Below, in pieces: positions 35,051-43,697 of a DNA stretch of 64,000 bases. The DNA comes from Bremerella sp. P1 (GTDB taxonomy: Bacteria > Planctomycetota > Planctomycetia > Pirellulales > Pirellulaceae), in contig NZ_CP118164.1 of assembly GCF_028748185.1 (NCBI RefSeq), forward strand, positions 6,225,814 to 6,289,813, read 5' to 3'. The position numbers were made by a program, and so were the translations under genes. The stretch's first letter is position 1; each line of letters starts with the position of its first letter. The notes below the pieces were generated by a model, which was not told the origin of the DNA, did not search any database, and worked only from the letters and a program-made list of their open reading frames with translations.

Positions 35051-35842
35051 TTGCTTCCTTCGTCGATCGCAAAGCCACTTTCCTCATGGTTTTTGCCGCT
35101 CTCACCCCTTGGCGTCATTCTTCGAAGTTGTACCTTGCTCACTCCTAGTTCCAATATCGCCCTGCTAGAGTCTTGCGGACAAGAACGCAAGCGGCTGCAC
35201 GATAGCTTGCAGAATCCCGCTCGTTATATCCACTGCCTGGATAGTATCGATGACCTCGCAAATACGAAAACGGTCTTCGATGCGCTTGTGATCGATGTGG
35301 ACTTTGAGAATGGCCGCGGTGAATCGCTGATTCTGGAACTCTGCGCGGAATCAGAACTTAGATCGATCTTGATTTCGGCAACTGAGTCGCAGCTCCACCG
35401 AGCCCTGCATTGCCTCGAGAGAGGAGCCATGTCCATTCTGGAGAAGCCTTTCGATCTAGAGCGGGCAAAGATCCTTGTCGATCAGGCAATTCTGGGAACT
35501 CGCCTCCGTCGAAAAACACGTCTGGAACGGCAGCAGCTTGGCCGTCGTATCGCAACGCTGACGGAGCGTCAACGCGAAGTATTTCGGCATATGGTAGCCG
35601 GGAAACACGTCAAGGAAATCGCTCTGGAAATGGGGATCGCCATTAAGACGGTTCATACCTTTCGGACGCAGCTGTTTGACAAGCTTGATATCGACTCGCC
35701 ACTACAACTGATTCGCGACATCGCAATGGTATTCGGGCGTCGAGGTCTTCAGAGGTTGAGTACTTCGGTCGACGACCAAACCATCTCCGAGTTGGTCCAG
35801 CAATTCAGGAAGCCGAAGTACTTCGACATTCCGGTTAGCTAA
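35051..35842 (+). CDS. FixJ/LuxR-type response regulator with atypical receiver domain
   Basis: The start is uncertain: TTG 35051 gives 263 residues, and another TTG at 35135 (LLTPSSNIALLES) is more natural for the domain. The receiver-like domain has VIDVDFENGRGESLILEL, with the Asp aligned to the phosphoacceptor, then ILISATES and ILEKPFD (Thr/Lys switch residues). It lacks the acidic pair normally found after the first strand, where TLLTPSSN stands. The C-terminal LuxR helix-turn-helix is clear: LTERQREVFRHMVAGKHVKE followed by IALEMGIAIKTVHTFR. It lies just upstream of the exopolysaccharide locus on the same strand, so it may regulate it, but no kinase is nearby. Confidence 0.8.
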   Translation: MLPSSIAKPLSSWFLPLSPLGVILRSCTLLTPSSNIALLESCGQERKRLHDSLQNPARYIHCLDSIDDLANTKTVFDALVIDVDFENGRGESLILELCAESELRSILISATESQLHRALHCLERGAMSILEKPFDLERAKILVDQAILGTRLRRKTRLERQQLGRRIATLTERQREVFRHMVAGKHVKEIALEMGIAIKTVHTFRTQLFDKLDIDSPLQLIRDIAMVFGRRGLQRLSTSVDDQTISELVQQFRKPKYFDIPVS

Positions 35843-35981
35843 GAGAGTGCGGTTGTCCCGCCTAACCGAGTCGTAGGATGGAAAGCGACTCGTCTTAATC
35901 GTTGCGCCAGTTACGCCGAAACTGATTGCATAAAGGGATACTACGAGGACGCCGAAAGCTCACGGAAGAGGAAACGGCCCA

Positions 35982-37076
35982 ATGCTAGCAATTCTGCGTA
36001 TGAACACGAAGGCAGTCTATGGACTGATTGTGGTCTGCGCGCTGGTTATTTGCTCAGGTTGTTATGCTCCACTGGTCAGTGGTGGAATTCCCGCTAGCAC
36101 GCTTCCCGAAGAGTTCCGCCTTCCTCTTCGTACGGGCGGCACTCCACTGAACTACACAATGCTCACAGCACCGCCCCCCAAAGATTATCTGTTGGGTGCC
36201 GAAGACGTGCTGGAAGTTACGGTTCCCGAACTGTTTCCCAACGGCGAGTATCGACCACTCTTAGTGCAAGTCATGGGGTCGGGGCATATCCAGCTTCCGC
36301 TGGTTGGATCGGTCCCTGTCGGTGGGCTGAATCTCGCGCAAGCCCAATCGGAAATCACGCGAGCCTACTCGAACGGTTTCTTCAATTCTCCAACGGTCAG
36401 TATCTCCTTGGCCCAGAAGGCCACGTTCAGCGTGGTCGTGTTGGGCAAGGTCGCGTCGCCAGGCGTTACGGAGCTTCCTCGCTACGAGAACGACGTAGCC
36501 CACGCAATTGCTTTAGCAGGCGGCTTAACCGAAGACGCGGCCGAAGCGATCGAAATTCACCGCCGGGCACACGGGGTTACCCCAGAGGTCGTGAAGATCG
36601 ATCTACGCGGCATGGATAACCTCAACTTCGGGCCGCACGATGTCATCTTGCACGAAGGCGATGTTGTCGTGGTTCCCAACCGAAGAAACGAAGTATTCTA
36701 TGTCGTTGGAAAGCTGAACCCGACGAATGTGGTTCGGTTCTCTGCCGGGGAACGAGAACGAGAGCTTGGTGGCGGTTTCATCCTACCGCGGGATCGGGAA
36801 GTTGACGTCATTACGGCAGTGGCCATGGCTGGTTACATCGATCCGATCGATTCACCCACGACCGTTACCGTCCATCGACAGATCCCTGGGCAAGAACCCA
36901 TGCTGATCCATGTCGATCTGATTAAGGCCAGGTATTGCCGGCAAGAGAACATCAATGTTTGCCCTGGCGATATCATCTACCTGAATCCGGATGCCAACTG
37001 GTACTTCCGTCGCACGTTTGATCGACTGATCGACGACGTGTTCCTGTTCCCCTATCGAAGTGTCTGGGGATTCTAG
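35982..37076 (+). CDS. Polysaccharide export outer-membrane lipoprotein (Wza-like, SLBB)
   Basis: 364 residues. An N-terminal signal (TKAVYGLIVVCALVICSGC) has a lipobox-like end, Cys at CSGC. The poly-export domain follows (YLLGAEDVLEVTVPELF, LPLVGSVPVGGLNLAQAQSE and VSISLAQKATFSVVVLGKV), then SLBB repeats (GVTELPRYENDVAHAIALAG and VFYVVGKLNPTNVVRF). A last section has GDIIYLNPDANWYFRRTF. Role: outer-membrane channel for exopolysaccharide. It faces the leftward EPS operon (convergent with the deacetylase gene, overlapping it by four bases at their 3' ends). A second in-frame Met lies at residue 7. Confidence 0.92.
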   Translation: MLAILRMNTKAVYGLIVVCALVICSGCYAPLVSGGIPASTLPEEFRLPLRTGGTPLNYTMLTAPPPKDYLLGAEDVLEVTVPELFPNGEYRPLLVQVMGSGHIQLPLVGSVPVGGLNLAQAQSEITRAYSNGFFNSPTVSISLAQKATFSVVVLGKVASPGVTELPRYENDVAHAIALAGGLTEDAAEAIEIHRRAHGVTPEVVKIDLRGMDNLNFGPHDVILHEGDVVVVPNRRNEVFYVVGKLNPTNVVRFSAGERERELGGGFILPRDREVDVITAVAMAGYIDPIDSPTTVTVHRQIPGQEPMLIHVDLIKARYCRQENINVCPGDIIYLNPDANWYFRRTFDRLIDDVFLFPYRSVWGF

Positions 37077-38095
37077 GCGGGCTGACGGGCTGGCTTCAAG
37101 CTTCTGGCATACGACAGAAATTGCATCCGCATGACGTTCGTCGACGTGCGGCCCCCGACATTGATGCGGTTTAATCGCATCGCATCGCAAGCGTCCAAGT
37201 CGTTCACGCCCCGCTTGGTTGTGAAGGCAGCCGTATAGCCGATGTCCTTCAACATCGCGGCAACCTCATCGCTGACGCCCCCAGCCGGATAGCAGAAAGA
37301 ATGGATCTCCTTCCCTAGGCGCTTTTGCAGTTCGTCTCGTGATCGAATGGCCTCTTCGCGGGCTTCGTCCAAATCAATTTGGTTCATAAGCGGATGCGTG
37401 TGCGTATGAGCCCCCATGGTAACGCCTTCCTCCGCCAACTCTCGTAGTCGTTCCCATGAGAGGACTTCGTTGGGCTTAGCATCCTCCTGAAGCTCTTCGC
37501 AAAGGGTATCGATCCATGGCATGGCATCTCGATGTGGCAGTTGTTTGACCTTGGCGGCAATCATGCGAGCGGCTTGGCTCTTCTGCTGGAGACCATCCAA
37601 AGGTAAAGTTTGACCGTCGAGAGTGATTTGGGTCTTGGGGGAGGAAGAAATCGCCCAATGAACGCGATCCCACCAAAACTTGTTTTCCGGGTGATCAGGG
37701 AACGAAGTCGGTACGAAAAGAACGACAGGAAGGCCGCGTGATTTAAGGTATTGCCAAGCCGTTTCAAAGTTTTGGTAAGCATCGTCGAAGGTTATCAATA
37801 CCGATTTAGCAGGCAATCGACGACGACCTTCGATGGCGTCTAGCACGTCGTCGAGCGAAACGATATTCGAGCACATTTGCAGCTGATCAAGCTGAGCGGC
37901 GAATTGTTCCGGCGTAGCACTGTGTACGCCTGGGTATAGGTGCGGGTTCTCGCTGGGACGATCGACGCGATGATAGGTAATCACGCGGAGCACGTTGTCA
38001 CAGCGATCTCTCGACTCGAAAGACGAGAGAAGGTTGCTTCCTGCCCAGGAGTTCACCAGAGACAGCGCGCATTGTGAGAACACTCGATTGATCAT
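37073..38095 (-). CDS. Polysaccharide deacetylase (NodB / CE4 family)
   Basis: 340 residues. The NodB fold is seen in VLITFDDAYQNFETAWQYL (metal Asp-Asp), a metal-binding HTHTHP (in MGAHTHTHPLM) and HSFCYPAGGVSDEVA. The middle contains PVVLFVPTSFPDH and WWDRVHWAI, typical of EPS-locus deacetylases. It removes acetyl groups from an amino-sugar polymer or, in planctomycete loci, from the EPS itself. Last gene of the leftward EPS operon; three bases separate it from the HTTM-like gene. Confidence 0.92.
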   Translation of the reverse strand: MINRVFSQCALSLVNSWAGSNLLSSFESRDRCDNVLRVITYHRVDRPSENPHLYPGVHSATPEQFAAQLDQLQMCSNIVSLDDVLDAIEGRRRLPAKSVLITFDDAYQNFETAWQYLKSRGLPVVLFVPTSFPDHPENKFWWDRVHWAISSSPKTQITLDGQTLPLDGLQQKSQAARMIAAKVKQLPHRDAMPWIDTLCEELQEDAKPNEVLSWERLRELAEEGVTMGAHTHTHPLMNQIDLDEAREEAIRSRDELQKRLGKEIHSFCYPAGGVSDEVAAMLKDIGYTAAFTTKRGVNDLDACDAMRLNRINVGGRTSTNVMRMQFLSYARSLKPARQPA

Positions 38096-38098
38096 AAT

Positions 38099-39547
38099 TT
38101 AGTGCCGAATGGTGTTCTTCTCTGGAAGCGGAACTTCACGGAACCACATCCACTTGCCCCAATAGGCCTCCGGCGGATGCGACAGAACCGGGTCACTCTT
38201 GGAATCAGAAACTTCATAGACTGCATCACCACGGCGGTAAGTCACTGCAATGCTGTCAGCCTCGCTGGCCTGGCGTTGGAACTCGAACCAGGTCAAGCGA
38301 ATGTCTTCCTTCGCGGCATGCTGAAACGGCGGGTAGGATGAGTCAATGATGCTCACCAGGTCATCCTGCCAGTGGAAGACCTTCATTGCTTTGGGCATCA
38401 ACAGGTGGTTCCACTGATTCCCTTCCGTTTGAAGGTTACTGTACATCGTGAACGAACTCTCGGTTTTCAATCCGATGTAAGGGCATAGTGCATTGAGGAT
38501 GACGACCAGCGGAACGATTGCCAGGCCGACACTGGCCAGCTTAAGTGACGCAGGTTGTGGCTTATCACTTGGGTCAAAGAGTGTGCGGCCGTACATTTTC
38601 CATACAAAAAACGCCACCCCTCCATAATACAACGCGAATAGCAATTGGCCGACGCGAATGACCGCCATGCGAACCTGAGCCGGTGGGAGCCATGCGTAGG
38701 ATCGTGTACAAGCGATCAAAAACCACACCAGGCACAATGTGATCGGAGTCGCGGGATTTCGAAAGACTCTTGCAATCGCCGAGCATGCTTTATCCAGCCA
38801 AGGCATGCTGACTCGAAGTTCCGTAAAGCGGGCAGGCACATCTTCCGGCAGGAACAGAAAAAGAAAAGCAACTGCGAAGCCGGAAAACGGGATGAAGCCT
38901 GACACTCCCATGGCAAAGTGAAACGAGAATGCCAGCGTAATGCCCAACCAGCGCGTCTTCCTCACGGTAAGCAGAATCGGCAACGAGCACTCCAGAGCCG
39001 CTGTTCCCCAGATGACCAGATAGAAAGCCCACATCTCCTGAGGCAGGATACCGCCCAGCTTTTCGGAAAGGCCACTGTACAATGAGACGGCGGCACTGAG
39101 TTCCGGCTTGAAGAAGTCAGAGTTCAACTTTGCCAAGGCGGCAAACGTATACATAACGATCACGGACCAGCGAATGACCGGTGCCAGAACTTGAAGTAGT
39201 TCTCCTCCAGTCAACCGTGAACATCGATGCTGAAGCCAAAGCCCCAGTGCGGTGAGCAGAATCGCGATGTCCATGACACCGACGAAAATCCAATGATTGA
39301 CGACATAAGGCAGGTCAATCAGCACACTGGCTAGGTGTGCGCCAACCATGACAAGAAAGGCTACAAGCGATTTTGGACGCGTGAGCACGATGATGGCCGT
39401 CAGTGACGCCACCATATGGTGAGAGAATGGATTCCAATCGGAAAGAATCGACTGGTGGAACAAAATGCCACATGCCATTAGGAAGGCAAAGATCGAGAAC
39501 TGACTGCCAAAATCAGTCGACTGTTGGACTTCTTTTTCTTCGTGCAT
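38099..39547 (-). CDS. HTTM-like / vitamin-K-dependent gamma-carboxylase-like membrane protein
   Basis: ATG 39547 has GGGAGAGAGG on the minus strand just upstream; a TTG six codons earlier is less likely. 482 residues. About ten membrane helices fill most of the protein. Around residues 140-230 it has YTFAALAKLNSDFFKPE, ALECSLPILL and FSFHFAMGVSGFIPF, which resemble the HTTM (horizontally transferred transmembrane) domain of gamma-carboxylase-like proteins. The C-terminal ~120 residues are soluble and may form an extracytoplasmic domain (WYEFQ-like WFEFQRQA). Role in the EPS locus unknown; a modification enzyme is plausible. Confidence 0.6.
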   Translation of the reverse strand: MHEEKEVQQSTDFGSQFSIFAFLMACGILFHQSILSDWNPFSHHMVASLTAIIVLTRPKSLVAFLVMVGAHLASVLIDLPYVVNHWIFVGVMDIAILLTALGLWLQHRCSRLTGGELLQVLAPVIRWSVIVMYTFAALAKLNSDFFKPELSAAVSLYSGLSEKLGGILPQEMWAFYLVIWGTAALECSLPILLTVRKTRWLGITLAFSFHFAMGVSGFIPFSGFAVAFLFLFLPEDVPARFTELRVSMPWLDKACSAIARVFRNPATPITLCLVWFLIACTRSYAWLPPAQVRMAVIRVGQLLFALYYGGVAFFVWKMYGRTLFDPSDKPQPASLKLASVGLAIVPLVVILNALCPYIGLKTESSFTMYSNLQTEGNQWNHLLMPKAMKVFHWQDDLVSIIDSSYPPFQHAAKEDIRLTWFEFQRQASEADSIAVTYRRGDAVYEVSDSKSDPVLSHPPEAYWGKWMWFREVPLPEKNTIRH

Positions 39548-39569
39548 GAAACCTCTCTCCCACAAAAAG

Positions 39570-40796
39570 TTATTTGCGCTTCAAAGCCCGACAAAGTCGA
39601 TGCCAATTATCCATCCAGGATGGCAGCGGGTCACTCCATTGGAAGATTTGAAGGGTTACATTTGTTTTGCTGATACTTTTAATCCAGTCGCGAAAACTCA
39701 ATTCGCCGCGCCTTCTTAGTTGCAGAAAGGCCCGTAGATCATCAACCGGATTCCAAAGGTAGGCGTTATCGGGATAGTCACCAAACTCGGGAAGATCGCC
39801 CTCACAAACGCGCTGATAGAGAAAATACGCCAGGTCGTACCCGCAGCGATCCAACAGAATGTTCGCCGCGGTAATTCGCGCATTACATTCAATGAGCTTC
39901 AAAACGCCATCCCGAGGATCAAGCTTGAACTCGACGTTCGCCAGTCCGCGCAAGCCGACTTCGGCGAAGAGCTTGGTGGCAGGTTCTACCAGTTCCGGAA
40001 TGTGATCGGTGACATGACGACAAGCGACGCCCATCTCTGGGGGAAAACGGCGGATGATGCGCTTGGTGAACTGGAATAGATGCTCGCCATCTTCGTCAAT
40101 GTAGGTGTAATAGCTGCAAAGCTGGCTGTCGGGTCCCGGGATCTTTTCTACGAGCATTACCTCGTGATCTTCGTCGATCTTTTCCCATGCCGAGATCAAC
40201 TCTTCAAACGTCTCAGCGACGAGGAATTTCACACCGAACGTAGCCACGAAGCGATGCGAATAGAGTGGCTTAACAAGCAGTGGAAAGACTAGTTCGTCAC
40301 GAACACTCATCACCGATGATTTCGAGTCGACCAGCCAGAACTTGGGAGTCGGAACGCCGACGCGCTTCGCTGCTTGATATGTCTCCAACTTGTTGAGCAT
40401 CGATGCCTGGGCATCCGGCACGAAGAGATCGAGACGGAATTTCCGTTTGAGCTTATCATAGTGCTCGATCAGCAGTTCCAACGCATCGTCACTTGCCGGA
40501 ATAAGAACGGCTCCTTCCAAGTCATCCGAAGCGGAACCCAGCAAAAAGTCTCCCCACGCTGATTTGCCCTGCGACTTTCCGTCCAGGCTCAGCCAGCGGG
40601 AGAAACGAGAGTATCGAACGGGAGAATTGTCGTAGTTGAGCGCCCACACCTGGATGCCCGTGCGGCCCAAGCTTCGTGCAATGGATAGGGCATTCGCTCC
40701 GCCACCAATCACGATCGCCGGAGGCTTAGCCGTTGTGGAGCAAGTGTTTTCGCTTGGCTCGATGCGTTTGCTAAGTGTGGGAGGAATCGCAGACAT
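39570..40796 (-). CDS. ATP-grasp ligase (carbamoyl-phosphate-synthase-like) in EPS operon
   Basis: ATG 40796 shares one base with the stop of the preceding gene (TAATG), so coupling sets the start. A longer version to 40892 only reads through the upstream gene. 408 residues. A Rossmann-like opening AIVIGGGANALSIARSLGRTG leads into ATP-grasp domains with YQAAKRVGVPTPKFW, LVFPLLVKPLYSHRF, VMLVEKIPGPDSQL and GLRGLANVEFKLDPRDG, then LIECNARITAANILLDRCG. ATP-grasp enzymes activate a carboxylate as acyl phosphate and join it to an amine or thiol. Substrate unknown. Confidence 0.85.
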   Translation of the reverse strand: MSAIPPTLSKRIEPSENTCSTTAKPPAIVIGGGANALSIARSLGRTGIQVWALNYDNSPVRYSRFSRWLSLDGKSQGKSAWGDFLLGSASDDLEGAVLIPASDDALELLIEHYDKLKRKFRLDLFVPDAQASMLNKLETYQAAKRVGVPTPKFWLVDSKSSVMSVRDELVFPLLVKPLYSHRFVATFGVKFLVAETFEELISAWEKIDEDHEVMLVEKIPGPDSQLCSYYTYIDEDGEHLFQFTKRIIRRFPPEMGVACRHVTDHIPELVEPATKLFAEVGLRGLANVEFKLDPRDGVLKLIECNARITAANILLDRCGYDLAYFLYQRVCEGDLPEFGDYPDNAYLWNPVDDLRAFLQLRRRGELSFRDWIKSISKTNVTLQIFQWSDPLPSWMDNWHRLCRALKRK

Positions 40797-41890
40797 TAGG
40801 TAGCGACCTCCCACTTCTCTTTGGCGACATCTTTCAGGGAAGGTGTCGCCTTGTGCAGGGCTGCTTCGAGAATCGCGGGAGCGACGCGGCACGTCAGTTG
40901 ATCGGGATCCAAGTGATGATAGAGCCCAGGGGTTGTATTCATTTCCAGCACGACACCGCCGGATTCCTCAAGCGGAACGCTCGGATCGGCCGTGATGATG
41001 TCAACTCCTGCGAGTTGGATACCCAACTCTAAAGCGCACTTACGACACAAATTGACAATCTCGGGACACATGTCTTGAACAAGCTGGTTTTCCGCGGCCC
41101 GGTTTTCATTAATGACAGTCTTGAGCACTACCGACTGGCCACTCTTCGGGATTGAGCGAAGCGTCAGGTCAGAAGCCGACAAGGTGCGCCGCATGTCGTC
41201 GTCGACCGATAGCATGGTTTGAGCACGTCGCCAGCCTTGTTCTCGGCGAAGCGCATTCTCGCTAGCGATCAACTGTTGGATGGAACTCTTCCCATCTCCC
41301 ACAACAACGGGAGCGCCACGATGTACGACTTCAATCAATTCACCATGCAGGAAAAGCAGGCGATAGTTATCTCCGGCAATCTGTCTTTCGATGAGCATGG
41401 TCGTATCAAATGCACGAGCCGTTGCCACCGATCTTCGGAGATCGCGAATCGTGCGAACGCCTGTTGTCACTCCCGAACCAGCCCCGGTGTTTCGTGCAGG
41501 CTTCACGACATGTGGGCTGCCATCGAGAAACTCGTAGGCGGCTTCTATCGTCTTGAGGGTAAAAGCCTTCCAAGGGGAAACCTTCGCAATGTGTTCTAGT
41601 TTCTTCAGTACCAGCGGCTTATTGCCAGCCAGGCGAAGCGTCACCGGATCGTCGAGTGTTGTGTAGTTCTTGAAGACACGCGTGCTTTCTCCCTTGCGAT
41701 GAAACTCAAAGAGTCCACCGCCAAGATGCTCGAGAGAAGCTCCGACCTGCGCTGCCGCTTGCTCCCAGGCGTGCGAGTAAAACTCATCACGCTGCCGTTG
41801 CATTTCTTGCCCCAATCCACGACGAACTGTCAGCTTCGAGCCAGCGAACGTCCAAAGACTCCGTGCGCGAAGGTCTAGATGATTCCACAT
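40796..41890 (-). CDS. ATP-grasp ligase, cyanophycin-synthetase-like
   Basis: ATG 41890, with GTG 41893 as alternative and AGG upstream. 364 residues. ATP-grasp core: PHVVKPARNTGAGSGVTTGV, MLIERQIAGDNYRLLFL, VVHRGAPVVVGDGKSSIQQL, then ELGIQLAGVDIITAD and VVLEMNTTPGLYHHL. It matches the central ATP-grasp domain of cyanophycin synthetases and related peptide ligases. The Mur-ligase half is absent, so it is not a complete cyanophycin synthetase. The N-terminal ~100 residues are a separate domain. Together with the next ATP-grasp gene it suggests sequential amide-bond formation. Confidence 0.85.
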   Translation of the reverse strand: MWNHLDLRARSLWTFAGSKLTVRRGLGQEMQRQRDEFYSHAWEQAAAQVGASLEHLGGGLFEFHRKGESTRVFKNYTTLDDPVTLRLAGNKPLVLKKLEHIAKVSPWKAFTLKTIEAAYEFLDGSPHVVKPARNTGAGSGVTTGVRTIRDLRRSVATARAFDTTMLIERQIAGDNYRLLFLHGELIEVVHRGAPVVVGDGKSSIQQLIASENALRREQGWRRAQTMLSVDDDMRRTLSASDLTLRSIPKSGQSVVLKTVINENRAAENQLVQDMCPEIVNLCRKCALELGIQLAGVDIITADPSVPLEESGGVVLEMNTTPGLYHHLDPDQLTCRVAPAILEAALHKATPSLKDVAKEKWEVAT

Positions 41891-41898
41891 CACGAAAC

Positions 41899-42690
41899 CT
41901 ATGCGTGCTCTTCGGTTTCAATCGGATCGGCGTGCGATGATGCTTCCTTCACTTCCGAAGGAGGCGGATCGATTTCTGGTGTCTCGAAAACGCAGTTCTG
42001 TTCGGCAAGCATTTCATCGACCCAAGCATTCGAGAACTCGCCACGATGAACGGCTTCGAGATACTCGCGCGAGCCCGCCTCGTGAACCTTCAATCGACGA
42101 ATCAGTTCGGCGACGATATCTTGCGGAGCAGCGACGATACCGGCCGCGTCAGCAACAATCACGTCACCTGGATTCACCACGATCCCGCCCAAAGCAATGG
42201 GGAAATTGATTTCACCAGGACCTCGATGCAGTGGGCCAATCGCTGTTTCGCCACGTGCAAACACAGGGAAATCGAGTTCCTGAATTTGTGGAAGATCGCG
42301 AATGAGTCCGTCGACGATGAAACCTTGAATTCCGCGATGACGAGCCTTGGTGCAGATGATGTCTCCCAAGACCGCATTCATCTGGGAACCACCAGCATCA
42401 ATGGCGACGATGTCCCCAGGCTTCGCGATATCGAGAACTTTATGCACCATCAAGTTGTCGCCAGGAAACACTTTTACGGTGCAAACCGGGCCACAGAGGC
42501 GGTGTTCCGGGTTGGTTCGCAAACGAATCTCGGAGTCGACTGCGTAGAGGCGATTAAGCATGTCCGAGATATCTGGCGTCTCGAAACGCGCGAGCTGTCG
42601 GTAGACAATGGACTCAAGACGTACAAAGTCGGTGCGCACTCGGAATCCCGGACCGGGATTGAGAGCGGCAGATCGGAGGCGTTTATTCAT
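41899..42690 (-). CDS. RraA-like aldolase family protein
   Basis: ATG 42690 is preferred; a TTG at 42708 extends it by six residues. 263 residues. Core motifs: IDAGGSQMNAVLGDIICTKA, GIQGFIVDGLIRDL and VNPGDVIVADAAGIVAAP, shared by RraA and the 4-hydroxy-4-methyl-2-oxoglutarate aldolases, which split or form C-C bonds using pyruvate-type substrates and a divalent metal. RraA (RNase E inhibitor) itself is shorter, and a metabolic role fits an EPS operon better. An acidic C-terminal tail of ~35 residues follows. It neighbours a DUF1932 dehydrogenase, which may reduce its product. Confidence 0.85.
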   Translation of the reverse strand: MNKRLRSAALNPGPGFRVRTDFVRLESIVYRQLARFETPDISDMLNRLYAVDSEIRLRTNPEHRLCGPVCTVKVFPGDNLMVHKVLDIAKPGDIVAIDAGGSQMNAVLGDIICTKARHRGIQGFIVDGLIRDLPQIQELDFPVFARGETAIGPLHRGPGEINFPIALGGIVVNPGDVIVADAAGIVAAPQDIVAELIRRLKVHEAGSREYLEAVHRGEFSNAWVDEMLAEQNCVFETPEIDPPPSEVKEASSHADPIETEEHA

Positions 42691-42732
42691 GGTGCTGGTC
42701 TTCTGCAATTGCTGACGTCCACTGGACGCTGG

Positions 42733-43695
42733 CTAGATCGAATCTACAAAGTGTTGCCCTGTAGATGTCGATAGGAACGATGACTGATGAGACAAGGCGC
42801 GGATGATTTCTTGAACGGGAGCGGTCTTGAGCGTACTGCTTGATTTCTCAAGATTGGTTTGGGCACAACTGCGAAGTAGCTGACGACCTCCGGCGACGAC
42901 TTGGCTTTCGATACCACAGTCAGCCAAACATGCCGTTACTTCTTCCAACTCGTGGGCTCGCCGCCCAGCGTGTAGTGGATAGGTAGGTAGAACCGAATCC
43001 ATAGCCGACAACACGTCGGGATAATACCGACCCAGGCCTTGGAGAAAGCGATCGAGAATACCTGCTCGATCGGCGCCCACGCCTAGTTCCATTACCAGCG
43101 TAGCAATTCCCTTGGATAGGCCGCCCATCAGCATCTTTAATAGCGATGCGGAGCCTACCTCAGCCCCCAGGTTTTCTGTTTCAATCGGGCGAAGCAGTGG
43201 TACCACTCGCTGCACGTCTTCGCCACTTAGGTAAATCGCACCCCGTTCGACCAACTTGCCAGCGAGCCCTCGAATCGCCATGTCGACCATCGTCATGCCA
43301 GCTGAGTTCACAAGTCCTTGAATATGTTGTGTCGTTCGAGGAGCGATGGAATTTGCGTCGATATAAAGTTTGCCATCATCGGAAGCCATCTCAGTGACTT
43401 CTTGGGCTAGTTCGACCGCACATTGTGGTGGTGTTGTCGAAATCAGGATAGACGACTGGCGAACAACTTCTTGCAAGCTCGGCAGTAATTCGATCTGCGC
43501 AAGTTCGGCGATTTGCTTTGTGCGATCGCTTCGTTTCTCCACCGAGGTAACGACCCGACAACCGTTTTGACGAAACACGTCCGCCAAGGCAGATCCCATC
43601 TCACCGGGCGCCAGAATTCCGATCGTTTCTAAAGGTGTCTTTGCCACAATGATCGCTAAAGCGGTAGTTATTCCGAGGAGCGCGAAATTCCACAA
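42733..43695 (-). CDS. NAD(P)-dependent oxidoreductase with DUF1932 domain (3-hydroxyisobutyrate-dehydrogenase-like)
   Basis: The start is uncertain: TTG 43695 lies two bases after the upstream stop, and GTG 43647 gives a more typical N-terminus (AKTPLETIGILAPGEMGSAL). The Rossmann motif is GILAPGEMGSALADVF. Other signatures are LISTTPPQCAVELAQEV and SASLLKMLMGGLSKGIATLV, where the catalytic Lys falls, followed by the DUF1932 helical C-terminus. The family reduces beta-ketoacids or oxidises beta-hydroxyacids. It pairs with the RraA-like aldolase 40 bases downstream, suggesting an aldol then reduction sequence. Confidence 0.83.
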   Translation of the reverse strand: MWNFALLGITTALAIIVAKTPLETIGILAPGEMGSALADVFRQNGCRVVTSVEKRSDRTKQIAELAQIELLPSLQEVVRQSSILISTTPPQCAVELAQEVTEMASDDGKLYIDANSIAPRTTQHIQGLVNSAGMTMVDMAIRGLAGKLVERGAIYLSGEDVQRVVPLLRPIETENLGAEVGSASLLKMLMGGLSKGIATLVMELGVGADRAGILDRFLQGLGRYYPDVLSAMDSVLPTYPLHAGRRAHELEEVTACLADCGIESQVVAGGRQLLRSCAQTNLEKSSSTLKTAPVQEIIRALSHQSSFLSTSTGQHFVDSI

Positions 43696-43697
43696 CG

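Noticed and set aside
40797-40892. N-terminal extension of the ATP-grasp gene
   Set aside because: It lies within the preceding gene in another frame; the TAATG junction sets the start at 40796.
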